Part shown: in pieces, positions 26,018-35,161 of the stretch
How positions within the stretch are numbered: position 1 is the first letter of the stretch
Layout: each line of letters opens with the position of its first letter
Origin: Chryseobacterium sp. FP211-J200
GTDB taxonomy: Bacteria > Bacteroidota > Bacteroidia > Flavobacteriales > Weeksellaceae
Length of the DNA: 64,000 nucleotides
Direction: 5' to 3'
Assembly (NCBI RefSeq): GCF_001643375.1
Contig: NZ_LSHB01000056.1
Coordinates: 124,001-188,000, forward strand
Made by a program: the position numbers and the translations under genes
The notes under the pieces: generated by a model
Database searches by the model: none
What the model was told of the DNA's origin: nothing
Seen by the model: the letters and a program-made list of their open reading frames with translations, nothing else

Positions 26018-27178
26018 TTAATTCCCAGCGTCAATCAACTTCGCTTCTTCAAACTTCGCAATCGTGGTTTCATACATTTCGATGTAGATTGGAAGGATAT
26101 TTTTGAGGTCAAATTTCAGTGCTTGTGCTTTGGCATTCTTTTTCATTTCGGCAAGAAGGTCTTCATTGCTCAAAAGCTTGATGCAATAATTGGACATCGC
26201 TTCCACATTCCCGATTTCAGCCAGGAAACCAGTTTCACCCTGAATATTAACTTCTGGAATTCCACCAGCATTACTACTGATTACGGGCGTTTTTGCAGCC
26301 ATCGCCTCCAAAGCCGCCAATCCGAAACTTTCCTGCTCGGAAGGCAAAAGAAAGACGTCTGAAAGTTGTAGAATTCTGTAAAGATCATTCACTTTTCCGA
26401 GTAATTTTATTTTCCCAATCAATTCTGGATTTTCTTCTAAAAACTGGTTGATTTTCTCCATTTCCGGACCTTCGCCAATGACAATCAATTTTGATTGTAC
26501 TTTTCTGTTGACATTCTTGAAAATCTCCAAAACATCCTGAATCCTTTTCACAGGACGCAGATTGGAAACGTGAATCAGGATTTTTTCGTCGTCGCTGGCA
26601 AACTGTTCTCTCTGGCAGGTTTTACAATCTTCATCAAAAACCGAATTATCAATAAAATTGGTAATCACCTGAATCTCTTTGTGAATATTAAAAAACTGAA
26701 GGGTGTCTTTTTTCAGACTTTCGGAAACGGAAGTTATCGTATCACTCTGATTGATAGAGAATTCGACTGCGTGTTTGTAACTTGGATGTTGTCCAACCAG
26801 GGTAATATCTGTCCCGTGAAGTGTCGTTACCAAAGGCACATCTTTGTGTTCTGCCTTCAACATTTGCTTCGCGGTGAACGCGGCGTAAGCGTAAGGAATC
26901 GCATAATGCGCGTGCAATATATCCAGTTTGTAAAGATTCACAACGCGATAAATCATCGATGACAATGCGATATCGTAAGGCTGATATTGGAACAGCGGAT
27001 AAGTCTGAACATTTACTTTGTGGAAGAAAATATTCGGATTGGTAACGTCCAAACGTGCTGGCAATGCAGAACTTATGAAATGAACTTCATAGCCTTTGTC
27101 GGCCAGACTCATCCCTAATTCTGTTGCAACAATTCCGCTTCCGCCGTAGGTTGGATAGCAAAGTATACCTATTTTCAT
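26018..27178 (-). CDS. bshA: N-acetyl-alpha-D-glucosaminyl L-malate synthase (bacillithiol synthesis)
   Basis: A 386-residue GT4 glycosyltransferase that joins UDP-GlcNAc to L-malate, the first step of bacillithiol synthesis. The N terminus MKIGILCYPTYGGSGIVATE with HAHYAIPYA is characteristic of BshA. The C-terminal GT-B half has the nucleotide-sugar motif E-x7-E in ESFGLAALE. Length fits the family. Bacillithiol is the low-molecular-weight thiol of many Flavobacteriia; bshB and bshC are not in the window. A possible -7 box lies at 27250-27257. Confidence 0.92.
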   Translation of the reverse strand: MKIGILCYPTYGGSGIVATELGMSLADKGYEVHFISSALPARLDVTNPNIFFHKVNVQTYPLFQYQPYDIALSSMIYRVVNLYKLDILHAHYAIPYAYAAFTAKQMLKAEHKDVPLVTTLHGTDITLVGQHPSYKHAVEFSINQSDTITSVSESLKKDTLQFFNIHKEIQVITNFIDNSVFDEDCKTCQREQFASDDEKILIHVSNLRPVKRIQDVLEIFKNVNRKVQSKLIVIGEGPEMEKINQFLEENPELIGKIKLLGKVNDLYRILQLSDVFLLPSEQESFGLAALEAMAAKTPVISSNAGGIPEVNIQGETGFLAEIGNVEAMSNYCIKLLSNEDLLAEMKKNAKAQALKFDLKNILPIYIEMYETTIAKFEEAKLIDAGN

Positions 27179-27249
27179 TTTTTTATGTACAATGTATTAT
27201 GTAAAAAGTACAATGACTTTTTTGTTGATTTATTTAAAAAATAATACTT

Positions 27250-27257
27250 CAAATTTA
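27250..27257 (-). promoter_or_regulatory. Possible -7 box for bshA
   Basis: Reads TAAATTTG on the minus strand and overlaps the stop codon of the upstream GH3 gene. The leader would be about 65 bases and contains a TGTACAATG-type stuttering tract. Confidence 0.35.
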
Positions 27258-29006
27258 CTCAATTACAGTCTTGGAATTTTTCGTTTCCGAACTATTTTTT
27301 CTATCAGTTTGATTGGTTGGAATTTTAGTGTCAACATCCATTCCCATTCCGAATTTTAAGTTGTCGTTTACCAAAACCGGAAGTCTTCCCCATATTTTTG
27401 TCTGTCCTAAAAGTCCATTGGCTGTTGCTTTCATCGCGTCGTCATTATTTTCATAAGAAACTAATACTGTGGAAACTTTTGAAATATCAATGTCTTTCAA
27501 AGCATAAGGACTTCCAAAAACATCAAGAATGACAGTTTGATTTTTGCTTAAATCTGAAAGAATCTTCTTGCCTGAATCTGAGATTTTATAAGGTTTGTAG
27601 GCTGTGGAATTATCCTTGTGAAAACCAACAATCACTTTTGAGTTGGCTGGAATTGAATTGATGTCTGACGCTTTTTTAAGAATTACTGTTGTTCCTGTAT
27701 TCAATTGGTTGAGGAAAGTTTCGTAAGCCGCTTCTTCCAATGGAACGTAATAATAAGTTTCTTTGCAATCGAGAGGTAACAGTTTTTTGTCATCTTTAAT
27801 TAACGTCAAAGCGTTGGAATACATTTTCTGGGCAATCTCGGAATGTGAATCGTTGTTCAGATCATCATTGATATTTTCCGGATTGACGTTCGAATATTGA
27901 TCAAGACCTAAAAAATATTTGGTCAACAAAATTTTCTTCACGCTCTCCTCTACTCTACTTTGTGGAATTTCTTTATTATCAATCGCTTTTTGAATCAATC
28001 TTTTTCCTGTCGCAACATCTTGTGAAAACAACATAATATCATTACCTGCTTTGAAAGCCAACGCATCCAATTCTCCCGCTTTGAATTTGTTCGCCACCGC
28101 GCCCATATTGAGCGCATCGGTGATAATCAAACCTTTGTAGCCGTATTTTTCTTTCAAAAGTCCTGTAACAATTTTCTTTGAAATTGAAGCTGGAATTCCT
28201 TTTTTGCTTTCAAGACTTGGAACGTAAAGGTGAGCGACCATTACGCCTCCAATTCCTTTGTCCATCAACGCTTTGAATGGTGCTAACTCGGTTTTTTCCA
28301 ATCGTTCTATATTGTGGGAAACAACTGGTAAATCCAAGTGAGAATCTGTATCTGTGTCGCCGTGACCAGGGAAATGTTTAATCGCTGCCAAAATCTTATT
28401 ATCCTGTAAACCATTGGAATATGCCAAAGCGGAACTTACCACATTATTCACATCAGAACCGAAACTTCTGTTGCCGATGATTGGATTGTTTGGATTCGTA
28501 TTCACATCCACAACGGGCGCAAAATCCCAATTGATGCCCATTCTCTTGCAATCTTCGGCAATTTTGGATGACATATCGTGAATGAGATTCTTATCCTGAA
28601 TCGCTCCCAAAGTGATTGCCCACGGATATTTGTGCGCTTTTGCAATCCTCTGGAAAACGCCCCATTCTGCATCCATCCCGATCATCAACGGCACTTTTGA
28701 CTGGGATTGGAACTCATTGACCAAATTAATTTCTCTCGCTGCATCATCTTGCATTAATATCAATCCACCGATTTTATCATTCAAAACAATGTTTCGGATC
28801 TGATTGATGTGCGCTTTGTCTTTATTGGTGTAAAGTGCAACGATGAAAAGCTGACCGATTTTTTCCTCTTGTGAAAGTGCGTTGTAGGTTTTATCCACCC
28901 AATCATTTGCTTTTTTGAGGTCGGAACTGGAAAGATTTTTTGGTTGGTACTGAGGGAAATAAAACTGCGAAATAAAAGTTATTATTATAAGACTTAACCT
29001 TTTCAT
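27255..29006 (-). CDS. Glycoside hydrolase family 3 beta-N-acetylhexosaminidase
   Basis: A 583-residue exported enzyme (signal peptide ending QFYFPQ). The GH3 NagZ-type motif KHFPGHGDTDTDSH lies near residue 205, its Asp-His pair acting as general acid/base in this subfamily. The nucleophile Asp is in ITDALNMGAV. It probably removes N-acetylglucosamine from cell-wall fragments or other glycans in the periplasm. A second alpha/beta domain occupies residues 380-570. Many Bacteroidota homologues are fused to a C-terminal beta-lactamase-like domain; this one ends before it. Confidence 0.88.
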   Translation of the reverse strand: MKRLSLIIITFISQFYFPQYQPKNLSSSDLKKANDWVDKTYNALSQEEKIGQLFIVALYTNKDKAHINQIRNIVLNDKIGGLILMQDDAAREINLVNEFQSQSKVPLMIGMDAEWGVFQRIAKAHKYPWAITLGAIQDKNLIHDMSSKIAEDCKRMGINWDFAPVVDVNTNPNNPIIGNRSFGSDVNNVVSSALAYSNGLQDNKILAAIKHFPGHGDTDTDSHLDLPVVSHNIERLEKTELAPFKALMDKGIGGVMVAHLYVPSLESKKGIPASISKKIVTGLLKEKYGYKGLIITDALNMGAVANKFKAGELDALAFKAGNDIMLFSQDVATGKRLIQKAIDNKEIPQSRVEESVKKILLTKYFLGLDQYSNVNPENINDDLNNDSHSEIAQKMYSNALTLIKDDKKLLPLDCKETYYYVPLEEAAYETFLNQLNTGTTVILKKASDINSIPANSKVIVGFHKDNSTAYKPYKISDSGKKILSDLSKNQTVILDVFGSPYALKDIDISKVSTVLVSYENNDDAMKATANGLLGQTKIWGRLPVLVNDNLKFGMGMDVDTKIPTNQTDRKNSSETKNSKTVIE

Positions 29007-29120
29007 TTTTTTGATATCTAAAATTTAGAAAACTTTCCATAAAGATATTAAATCCGCTGAAAATGGCTATTTTTATGGTCTGTTATTTGTAATAAAATTT
29101 ATAACGTAAATATTAAACCT

Positions 29121-29630
29121 ATGAAAAAGTTTCTTCCCCTTTTATTATTACTGATTTCCAGTATATTTATCTTCAGCTGTAAAGACGATGACGACGATGT
29201 ACAAGTACAAGTAGATTATCCTGCAGTTTATGACCTTAATGTAAATTTCAAATTCAACGATACTGATGGTTGGTTTTATGATCAGGCGTTCAACAATCCA
29301 CTTTTGGATCAGGATTATGTCTTAATCTTTAGACAAGCTGGCACAGAAAACGGAGCTGTTGTTTGGCAACAAATCCCTAGAACATTGTACCTTGATCAAG
29401 GCGAATTAGACTATGACTTTGATTTCAGTAAAAATGATTTCCTTATCTATGCAGGTGGAACCTACGATATCAGCACGACACCACAGTATTTGAACAATCA
29501 AAGATTTAGAGTAGTTTTAGTGCCTGCCGTTTTCGGTAAAAATGCTAATACTGAGGACATCAAGAAAATGTCTTACGAAGAAGTTATCTCAAAATATAAT
29601 ATCGATGACAGTAAAGTTGGAACTTTGTAA
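29121..29630 (+). CDS. Probably surface-exposed lipoprotein of unknown function
   Basis: A 169-residue lipoprotein with signal peptide and lipobox IFSC. The Cys is followed by KDDDDD, which matches the acidic lipoprotein export signal that sends Bacteroidota lipoproteins to the outer face of the outer membrane. The mature part has many aromatic and acidic residues (DTDGWFYDQAFNNPLL) and may be a beta domain. I know no function. It is divergent from the GH3 gene across 114 bases and followed by a terminator. Confidence 0.7.
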   Translation: MKKFLPLLLLLISSIFIFSCKDDDDDVQVQVDYPAVYDLNVNFKFNDTDGWFYDQAFNNPLLDQDYVLIFRQAGTENGAVVWQQIPRTLYLDQGELDYDFDFSKNDFLIYAGGTYDISTTPQYLNNQRFRVVLVPAVFGKNANTEDIKKMSYEEVISKYNIDDSKVGTL

Positions 29631-29652
29631 TTCAACTTTCTTTAATAAATTT

Positions 29653-29685
29653 AAAACCATTTGGAAATTTCTGAATGGTTTTTTT
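29653..29685 (+). terminator. Terminator after the lipoprotein gene
   Basis: AAAACCATT at 29653-29661 pairs with AATGGTTTT at 29674-29682, followed by T. Confidence 0.82.
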
Positions 29686-29736
29686 ATTGGCAAAAATAAA
29701 TAATACCAAATCAGTATGAATTAACCTTTTTATTAT

Positions 29737-29744
29737 TAAATTTG
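29737..29744 (+). promoter_or_regulatory. -7 box of the peroxiredoxin gene
   Basis: TAAATTTG at 29737-29744, 30 bases before the ATG at 29775. The -33 region is T-rich without a clear TTG. Confidence 0.5.
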
Positions 29745-29774
29745 TTAACCATTAATCAAAAAAAATATTACAAT

Positions 29775-30410
29775 ATGTCTATAAAACTTGGCGACACAGC
29801 TCCGGATTTTGATGCAGAAAGCAGTCTTGGAAAACTTAATTTTTATGATTACCTAGGTGATTCCTGGGGAATCTTATTTTCACATCCAGCAGATTACACA
29901 CCAGTCTGCACGACGGAGCTTGGTAAGACATCAGAATTGAAACCCGAATTCGATAAAAGAAATACAAAAGTAATTGCCTTGAGTGTTGACGGAATCGATA
30001 ATCACAAAGGCTGGATCCTTGACATCAATGAAACTCAAAATACGAAAGTGGAATTTCCTATCATTGCTGATCAGGACAAAAAAGTGTCTGAATTGTATGA
30101 CTTCATCCATCCCAATGCGAGCGCAAGCCTTACCGTAAGATCCTTGTTGATCATCGATCCAAATAAAAAAGTAAGATTGATCATCACTTATCCTGCTTCC
30201 ACGGGCCGAAATTTCACAGAGATATTAAGAGTCCTGGACTCTCTACAATTGGTCGACGGTTACGGTGTTGCAACACCTGTTGACTGGAAAGACGGGGACG
30301 ATGTGATCATTCCACCAGCAGTTTCTCAGGAAGATGCGGAGAAAAAATTCACTAAAGGTGTGAAGGTCATCAAACCATATTTGCGGTATACTCCTCAACC
30401 CAATAAATAA
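29775..30410 (+). CDS. 1-Cys peroxiredoxin (Prx6 type)
   Basis: The ATG at 29775 gives 211 residues beginning MSIKLGDTAPDFDAES. The peroxidatic Cys45 is in DYTPVCTTELG. No resolving Cys follows in the rest of the protein, and the long C-terminal arm (DGYGVATPVDWKDGDDVIIPP-like region) is typical of Prx6. It reduces hydrogen peroxide and organic peroxides using an external thiol, which in this organism could be bacillithiol (inference from bshA nearby). An upstream start at 29742 lies inside the promoter and is rejected. Confidence 0.93.
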   Translation: MSIKLGDTAPDFDAESSLGKLNFYDYLGDSWGILFSHPADYTPVCTTELGKTSELKPEFDKRNTKVIALSVDGIDNHKGWILDINETQNTKVEFPIIADQDKKVSELYDFIHPNASASLTVRSLLIIDPNKKVRLIITYPASTGRNFTEILRVLDSLQLVDGYGVATPVDWKDGDDVIIPPAVSQEDAEKKFTKGVKVIKPYLRYTPQPNK

Positions 30411-30425
30411 ATTGAATTAAAACTA

Positions 30426-30457
30426 AAAAGGTCAGAATTGCTTCTGACCTTTTTCTA
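30426..30457. terminator. Bidirectional terminator
   Basis: AAAAGGTCAGAA at 30426-30437 pairs with TTCTGACCTTTT at 30442-30453. The A tract and T tract serve both the peroxiredoxin gene and the convergent minus-strand operon. Confidence 0.88.
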
Positions 30458-30482
30458 TTTTATTAATGAAAGTATAATCAAA

Positions 30483-31262
30483 TTAATTGGCAGAGAATAC
30501 CTCGTTGGAAAATTCGCCATTACTTTTTGGCATTTCTATGATGATATTTCCATTTTCATAATAACCGATCGTGGACTCTCCAGAGCCCAATTTCACTCTG
30601 TAAACGTCTTTTTTAGCAGTAGATTTGAATGTTGCGAAAGGCACAGAACTATTTCCATCTACCAAAATAAACTGATCGTCTGCAATCTGGATCTTTTGCA
30701 AGGATAGATTACCTTTTGTATATCTTTGAGCCGTTGAAGTTTGCGTAACTGTTTGCTTCGGCTGAACAACTTCTACAGATCTATCTGTTTCTTGTGGCTT
30801 ACTTATTTCCTGAGGTTTTGAATCTGCAAGATTTTCAATTTTCGAAGAAGGGTTTGAAACCGGAATTTTGACCAATGCTTGTTTCAACGCATCCTGATAT
30901 CCAGGTTCAAATTCTTTGATCGCACTGTTCCCTTTTTCTGCCAATACAACTTGATTGCTACAATCTTTGAATTGAAGGATCAGTTTGTTTCTGAACATAC
31001 TTTTTTCATTTAGGACATCTGCGTTCAAAACTTTGCATGCATTTGAAAGTGCATCTGCTGGCCAATTGGATTTGTTCTCTGATAGAATCGTATATTTCTT
31101 ACCTTTCAAAGCCTTTTCAAGGATCATATTCAATCCATAAGATCGATCTTCTTTGAAATCTGTCAATTCCGATGGAACCGAAATATACCTATAATCAGAA
31201 ACGGTCTGAGCTTTTATTAATGTTATTAAAATGATTGATAGTAGAGTTGCTATTTTTTTCAT
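30483..31262 (-). CDS. Unknown secreted protein
   Basis: A 259-residue protein with a signal peptide ending LIKAQ. Residues about 20-125 may be a small alpha/beta domain with two Cys (SNACKVL, FKDCSNQ). A low-complexity linker rich in Pro, Gln, Glu and Thr follows (residues 135-180). The C-terminal 70 residues look like a small beta domain ending FSNEVFSAN. I do not recognise it. It is the last gene of a four-gene operon with a T9SS cargo and a PorV/PorQ-family protein, so a role at the envelope is likely. Confidence 0.6.
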   Translation of the reverse strand: MKKIATLLSIILITLIKAQTVSDYRYISVPSELTDFKEDRSYGLNMILEKALKGKKYTILSENKSNWPADALSNACKVLNADVLNEKSMFRNKLILQFKDCSNQVVLAEKGNSAIKEFEPGYQDALKQALVKIPVSNPSSKIENLADSKPQEISKPQETDRSVEVVQPKQTVTQTSTAQRYTKGNLSLQKIQIADDQFILVDGNSSVPFATFKSTAKKDVYRVKLGSGESTIGYYENGNIIIEMPKSNGEFSNEVFSAN

Positions 31263-31272
31263 ATGATGGACT

Positions 31273-34056
31273 TTATTTTTTAATGAATTTATGCGAATAT
31301 GAAATGCCTGAGCTTGTTTTGACTTCTATCATGTAAACCCCTCTGTTCATCTTAGAAACATCAATATTTTGATCTTCTCCAAGATATTTGCCCTCCAAAA
31401 TTATTTTTCCACTAAAATCATAGATCACAAATGAGTCTATTTTCTTTGCTGACTCATTTCTTATTTTTATTAAATCAGTGGCAGGATTTGGATACAGATA
31501 AATTTGGCTTTTCCCATTACCCTGAATACTTTCAGATGTTGCAAGATCTAGTTCCGAAATAACTTCAAATAACTCATAACCATTCTCCTCTGTTTTGTAA
31601 TTGAAGTATAGTTTTTCCCCGTCGGTGCCTATTTCGCTTATGTAGTTTGCCTTGTTATTGTTGTAGTAAAGCGTGTATTTTTTTGCAGTATTTTCATTTT
31701 TTTCAACTCTAAAAAGGTCAGGATTAGCGTTGACGAAGAATGTATCTTTCAGACAAACCTGTCCTCTCATATACAAAGCATATATATTATTCATGGATGT
31801 ATTATTATATTTGATCTCCGCTGGAGCACCTATGCCATCATATGCAAAAATGCCTTGTCCGATTTTGCCCATGAACAATCGCCCACCACAAGCACTGAAG
31901 TACAGTCTTTCATTGGTTTCAAAATCTTTTACTACAGACACCCCAGTTTTATCTATGGTCATCAATACGCCATTCGCATCAAAATAGATCTTACCTTTAT
32001 ACATTACTGATTGATTCGGATAATAATTTCCCGTAATCAAATCATAATTGGTGTTGTTCGATAAATCAATATAACTAAATCTGTCTTGAAAATTACCAGA
32101 GAATGGATTGTAGGTAAAGAATATTTTGTTGTCTGATAGTCCTAAAAACAAATAACGACCTTGGCCCTTATTGATGGTTGTAATGATTTTTGTATTTATC
32201 AAGCTTCCATCTGTTCTCAAAAAATTGGTGGATCCATCATAATTTGACACCATAAAATAAGCCCAATTATCATCAGTCACTGAAATATCCAAATTTTCGT
32301 TATTAGAAGCATTATTGGTGGTACTGTAATAGGTCTTGAGAAGTATTGGAGCCTGCCAATCATTATTGACGACCCAAATCTTTGTCTCATATTGGCTCGA
32401 GTTATAAGTCAAATAGACCAATTGGTTTTTGATGATCTTGTACGACATGATCTGGTCATTGATTGGACCTGCCAACTGTAAGGATGAACCTTCATTGACT
32501 GTTGTCCTGTAAAAAGAACTACCATTGGCATAATAGAAATGTTCTCCCAAAGAAAATATCGTATTCTTAATGGGATAGACATTAAATTCGCCTGTTGGCG
32601 TGGTAGTGAAATTGCTTAATTGTGTAACAGAATCTTGGTTTCTTTTCTTTACAAAAAACTGATATCTCTGACTATCATCTTTTGCCAAGAAAATCAAGTT
32701 ATTGGATTCATCATTTGTAAAAAGTCTTGGGTCTCCACTCCCTTTGAGGTTGGCATCTTGTGTGAGACTAATGGCGCCATTGGTTTTACTAATTTTGTAC
32801 AACTCTCTATCATTAGCTGCTTTTTGACTTGCAAAATAAATGTGATCTCCGACTGAAGCAAAATTGGACTTGTCAGAAGACACTAGGATCTTAAATTTTT
32901 TGTCTCCTCCATTATATAACCACATATCAGCAGAGGTAGTGGCATTACTTGGAAGACCTGCAAGTAGAAAGCCAGAATCATCAAGTGATTTTAGAATTAC
33001 AGAATTTGAATTTTCAAAATCAACTTGAGTCAAGTTAAGATCGCTATCTAATGAAAGTACTTTGTTATCTGTTGTATTAAAGAAAAGTTTGTTATTAAGC
33101 GCGTAAGAAGTAGAACTGATATTTCCGTTGTATTCCTGTGGGAAGTCTTTTACAAATTCCAAATCTGTCTCAGTTATTTTATATAATTTTCTATTAATGA
33201 CATAGATCAAATCATTACCCAATTTCCCACAGATTGAATTGATTGCATTGGTACTTGTATTTGAATTAAAGATGACACTATTATTCTTAGAAAGTAAATC
33301 AAAAGCAAATAATTTATATTTGTAATCAGAATCTGAAATACTGTAGTATAATTTGTTGTTATCTAAGGTAAGCTGAAGATTGTAATAAAAAGTATAGTAG
33401 ATAAAGTTGTTGGTTGAAAGTATTTCTGTACCACTCAGTGTTCCATCTGTCTTTACAAGTTTTATATCCAAACCATTTTTTACGAAGAAATAGCTGTAGT
33501 TTACATCTTGGACAATATTACTAATGATGTTGCCCGATGTTAATTTGACAGGTTCAGCTCCATCCTCTCCAATTGCATAAGTATTTTGGTCGTTATAATA
33601 ATCTCGAGAAAAGATCAACCTATTTTTAAATACTTTTGAAACAGTGAAATCATCAAAGTAGGTAGAAAAAGTAAAGATCTTCGTTGTACCTGATTCCGTA
33701 CCGTCTGTTCGCCAGAGTTGAGCATTGTCGTAATAACCTGTTTTGGAAAGAAACATGGCAGTATTATTACTCAATTTATAAATTCTAGAAGTAATTCCTG
33801 GGTAGAGATATGAGCTATTGACTTTCTTCACAAGATTTACTTTGTTATCACTAGGATCATACATAAAAAGGTTTCTACCTTCATAAGAAGATTCACCGCT
33901 TGCACTACTGTACAAGATCTTATTATTAAACTCAACCATCCCTTTTGGGTCACTGGATCCAGAAGTATTGGTTTCTATGAGTTTTGAATCTAAAATTTCC
34001 TGAGAAAAAAACAAATTGGAAATAAAGATCAAGGAAAGCGTAAAATTTTTGATCAT
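31273..34056 (-). CDS. Secreted T9SS type A cargo, beta-propeller-like repeats
   Basis: A 927-residue protein with a signal peptide ending NLFFSQ. Its body contains repeats of the ELWxTDGT kind (LWRTDGTESGTTKIF, LVKTDGTLSGTEIL, LRTDGSLINTKII), often found in beta-propeller-like surface proteins. The last 75 residues form a T9SS type A sorting domain: YPNPATDLIKIRN, FVIYDFSGKII and MNRGVYMIEVKTSSG, ending HKFIKK. It is probably exported and attached to the cell surface. It lies 12 bases downstream of the PorV/PorQ-family gene, and the next gene follows after 10 bases. Confidence 0.86.
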   Translation of the reverse strand: MIKNFTLSLIFISNLFFSQEILDSKLIETNTSGSSDPKGMVEFNNKILYSSASGESSYEGRNLFMYDPSDNKVNLVKKVNSSYLYPGITSRIYKLSNNTAMFLSKTGYYDNAQLWRTDGTESGTTKIFTFSTYFDDFTVSKVFKNRLIFSRDYYNDQNTYAIGEDGAEPVKLTSGNIISNIVQDVNYSYFFVKNGLDIKLVKTDGTLSGTEILSTNNFIYYTFYYNLQLTLDNNKLYYSISDSDYKYKLFAFDLLSKNNSVIFNSNTSTNAINSICGKLGNDLIYVINRKLYKITETDLEFVKDFPQEYNGNISSTSYALNNKLFFNTTDNKVLSLDSDLNLTQVDFENSNSVILKSLDDSGFLLAGLPSNATTSADMWLYNGGDKKFKILVSSDKSNFASVGDHIYFASQKAANDRELYKISKTNGAISLTQDANLKGSGDPRLFTNDESNNLIFLAKDDSQRYQFFVKKRNQDSVTQLSNFTTTPTGEFNVYPIKNTIFSLGEHFYYANGSSFYRTTVNEGSSLQLAGPINDQIMSYKIIKNQLVYLTYNSSQYETKIWVVNNDWQAPILLKTYYSTTNNASNNENLDISVTDDNWAYFMVSNYDGSTNFLRTDGSLINTKIITTINKGQGRYLFLGLSDNKIFFTYNPFSGNFQDRFSYIDLSNNTNYDLITGNYYPNQSVMYKGKIYFDANGVLMTIDKTGVSVVKDFETNERLYFSACGGRLFMGKIGQGIFAYDGIGAPAEIKYNNTSMNNIYALYMRGQVCLKDTFFVNANPDLFRVEKNENTAKKYTLYYNNNKANYISEIGTDGEKLYFNYKTEENGYELFEVISELDLATSESIQGNGKSQIYLYPNPATDLIKIRNESAKKIDSFVIYDFSGKIILEGKYLGEDQNIDVSKMNRGVYMIEVKTSSGISYSHKFIKK

Positions 34057-34068
34057 ATGTTATAGTTA

Positions 34069-35151
34069 TTAGTTTCTAAAGCCTTGCATATCCAATTTCA
34101 AAGAAAAGAAATTGGAGTAAAAATTGGAACCTCCGATGCCAGAATTGGTGATCGCATAGTCCAACGTTAAACCTTTATATTTGATTCCAATTCCCGCGCT
34201 CGGCTGGAAAGAAACTTTACGTTTCAGATCCTCGATATCGGAAATTGTTTGAAATCTGTTGAAACCTAATCTTACGAATATCATATCCTGAAAGATCAAC
34301 TCACCACCTGCATACGGCGTAATGCTCGCAAAATCTGTAGAAACTAAAGCAGCCGTTTTTGCAAAATCTATATTGACTCCCGCTTCTGGCAATAATTTCA
34401 GATCTCTATTGAACTCAAATGTTTTACTGATACCAATATTAAGTTTTGGCATCGTGATCTCCATCTTGTCCGTTGGCGCCGGATTGAATTCTTCGCCATT
34501 CACAACTGCGGATAACTCTTCCTGATTGATGGTCCAGAAATTGACCGTCGTCGTTGCATCTCTCAGCATAAAACCATAATTCCAATCTGTATCTGAGTGG
34601 TAGATCGCACCAACATCAAAACCGAAACCATAACCGCTTGCAAATTTTCCGACATTTCTGTAAACAATTTTTGCCGTTGCTCCGACGTCTAATTTCTGAT
34701 TTCCGTTCGGATGAAAAGCATATGAAAATAAAGCTGCATAATCTGAAGTAGAAAAAGAACTGATCTTATCATAATCAATATTACCTTCGGAATCAATTAA
34801 TTGTGTTGTATTAAGGATATTATCGACGCCTAATCTCACCAATGAAATTGCGAAAACACCGTTCCCGTAATCCAAAGGTTTGGCGTAAGAGAGATAGTCA
34901 TATTTTGCGATGGATTCGAAGTATTCTGCGTGCATTGCCGCCACTTGCCAGTCTCGGTCGATCTTCATCAAACCAGCAGGATTCCACATCGGAGAATAGA
35001 CATCATCCTGATTGGAAACCACTGCGCCGCCCATTGCAAGACCTCTTGCGCCGGCTCCAATATTCAGGAACTCATTGGAATATTTCCTGATGATCTGTGC
35101 ATCAGAAAACTGGACTAAAGTGATAAGTAAAAAAAATAAAATTCTTTTCAT
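34069..35151 (-). CDS. PorV/PorQ-family outer membrane protein
   Basis: The start at 35151 gives 360 residues and a clean signal peptide (MKRILFFLLITLVQFSDAQ); a longer frame would overlap the upstream gene. The sequence is a FadL-like outer membrane beta-barrel with the conserved LNIGAGARGLAMGGAVVSN and DDVYSPMWNPAGL, as in PorV and PorQ. PorV shuttles T9SS cargo to the attachment complex, and PorQ belongs to the same machinery. Which of the two this resembles more cannot be decided by eye. Its place next to a type A cargo gene supports a T9SS role, possibly dedicated to that cargo. Confidence 0.72.
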   Translation of the reverse strand: MKRILFFLLITLVQFSDAQIIRKYSNEFLNIGAGARGLAMGGAVVSNQDDVYSPMWNPAGLMKIDRDWQVAAMHAEYFESIAKYDYLSYAKPLDYGNGVFAISLVRLGVDNILNTTQLIDSEGNIDYDKISSFSTSDYAALFSYAFHPNGNQKLDVGATAKIVYRNVGKFASGYGFGFDVGAIYHSDTDWNYGFMLRDATTTVNFWTINQEELSAVVNGEEFNPAPTDKMEITMPKLNIGISKTFEFNRDLKLLPEAGVNIDFAKTAALVSTDFASITPYAGGELIFQDMIFVRLGFNRFQTISDIEDLKRKVSFQPSAGIGIKYKGLTLDYAITNSGIGGSNFYSNFFSLKLDMQGFRN

Positions 35152-35161
35152 TAATTTGTGT

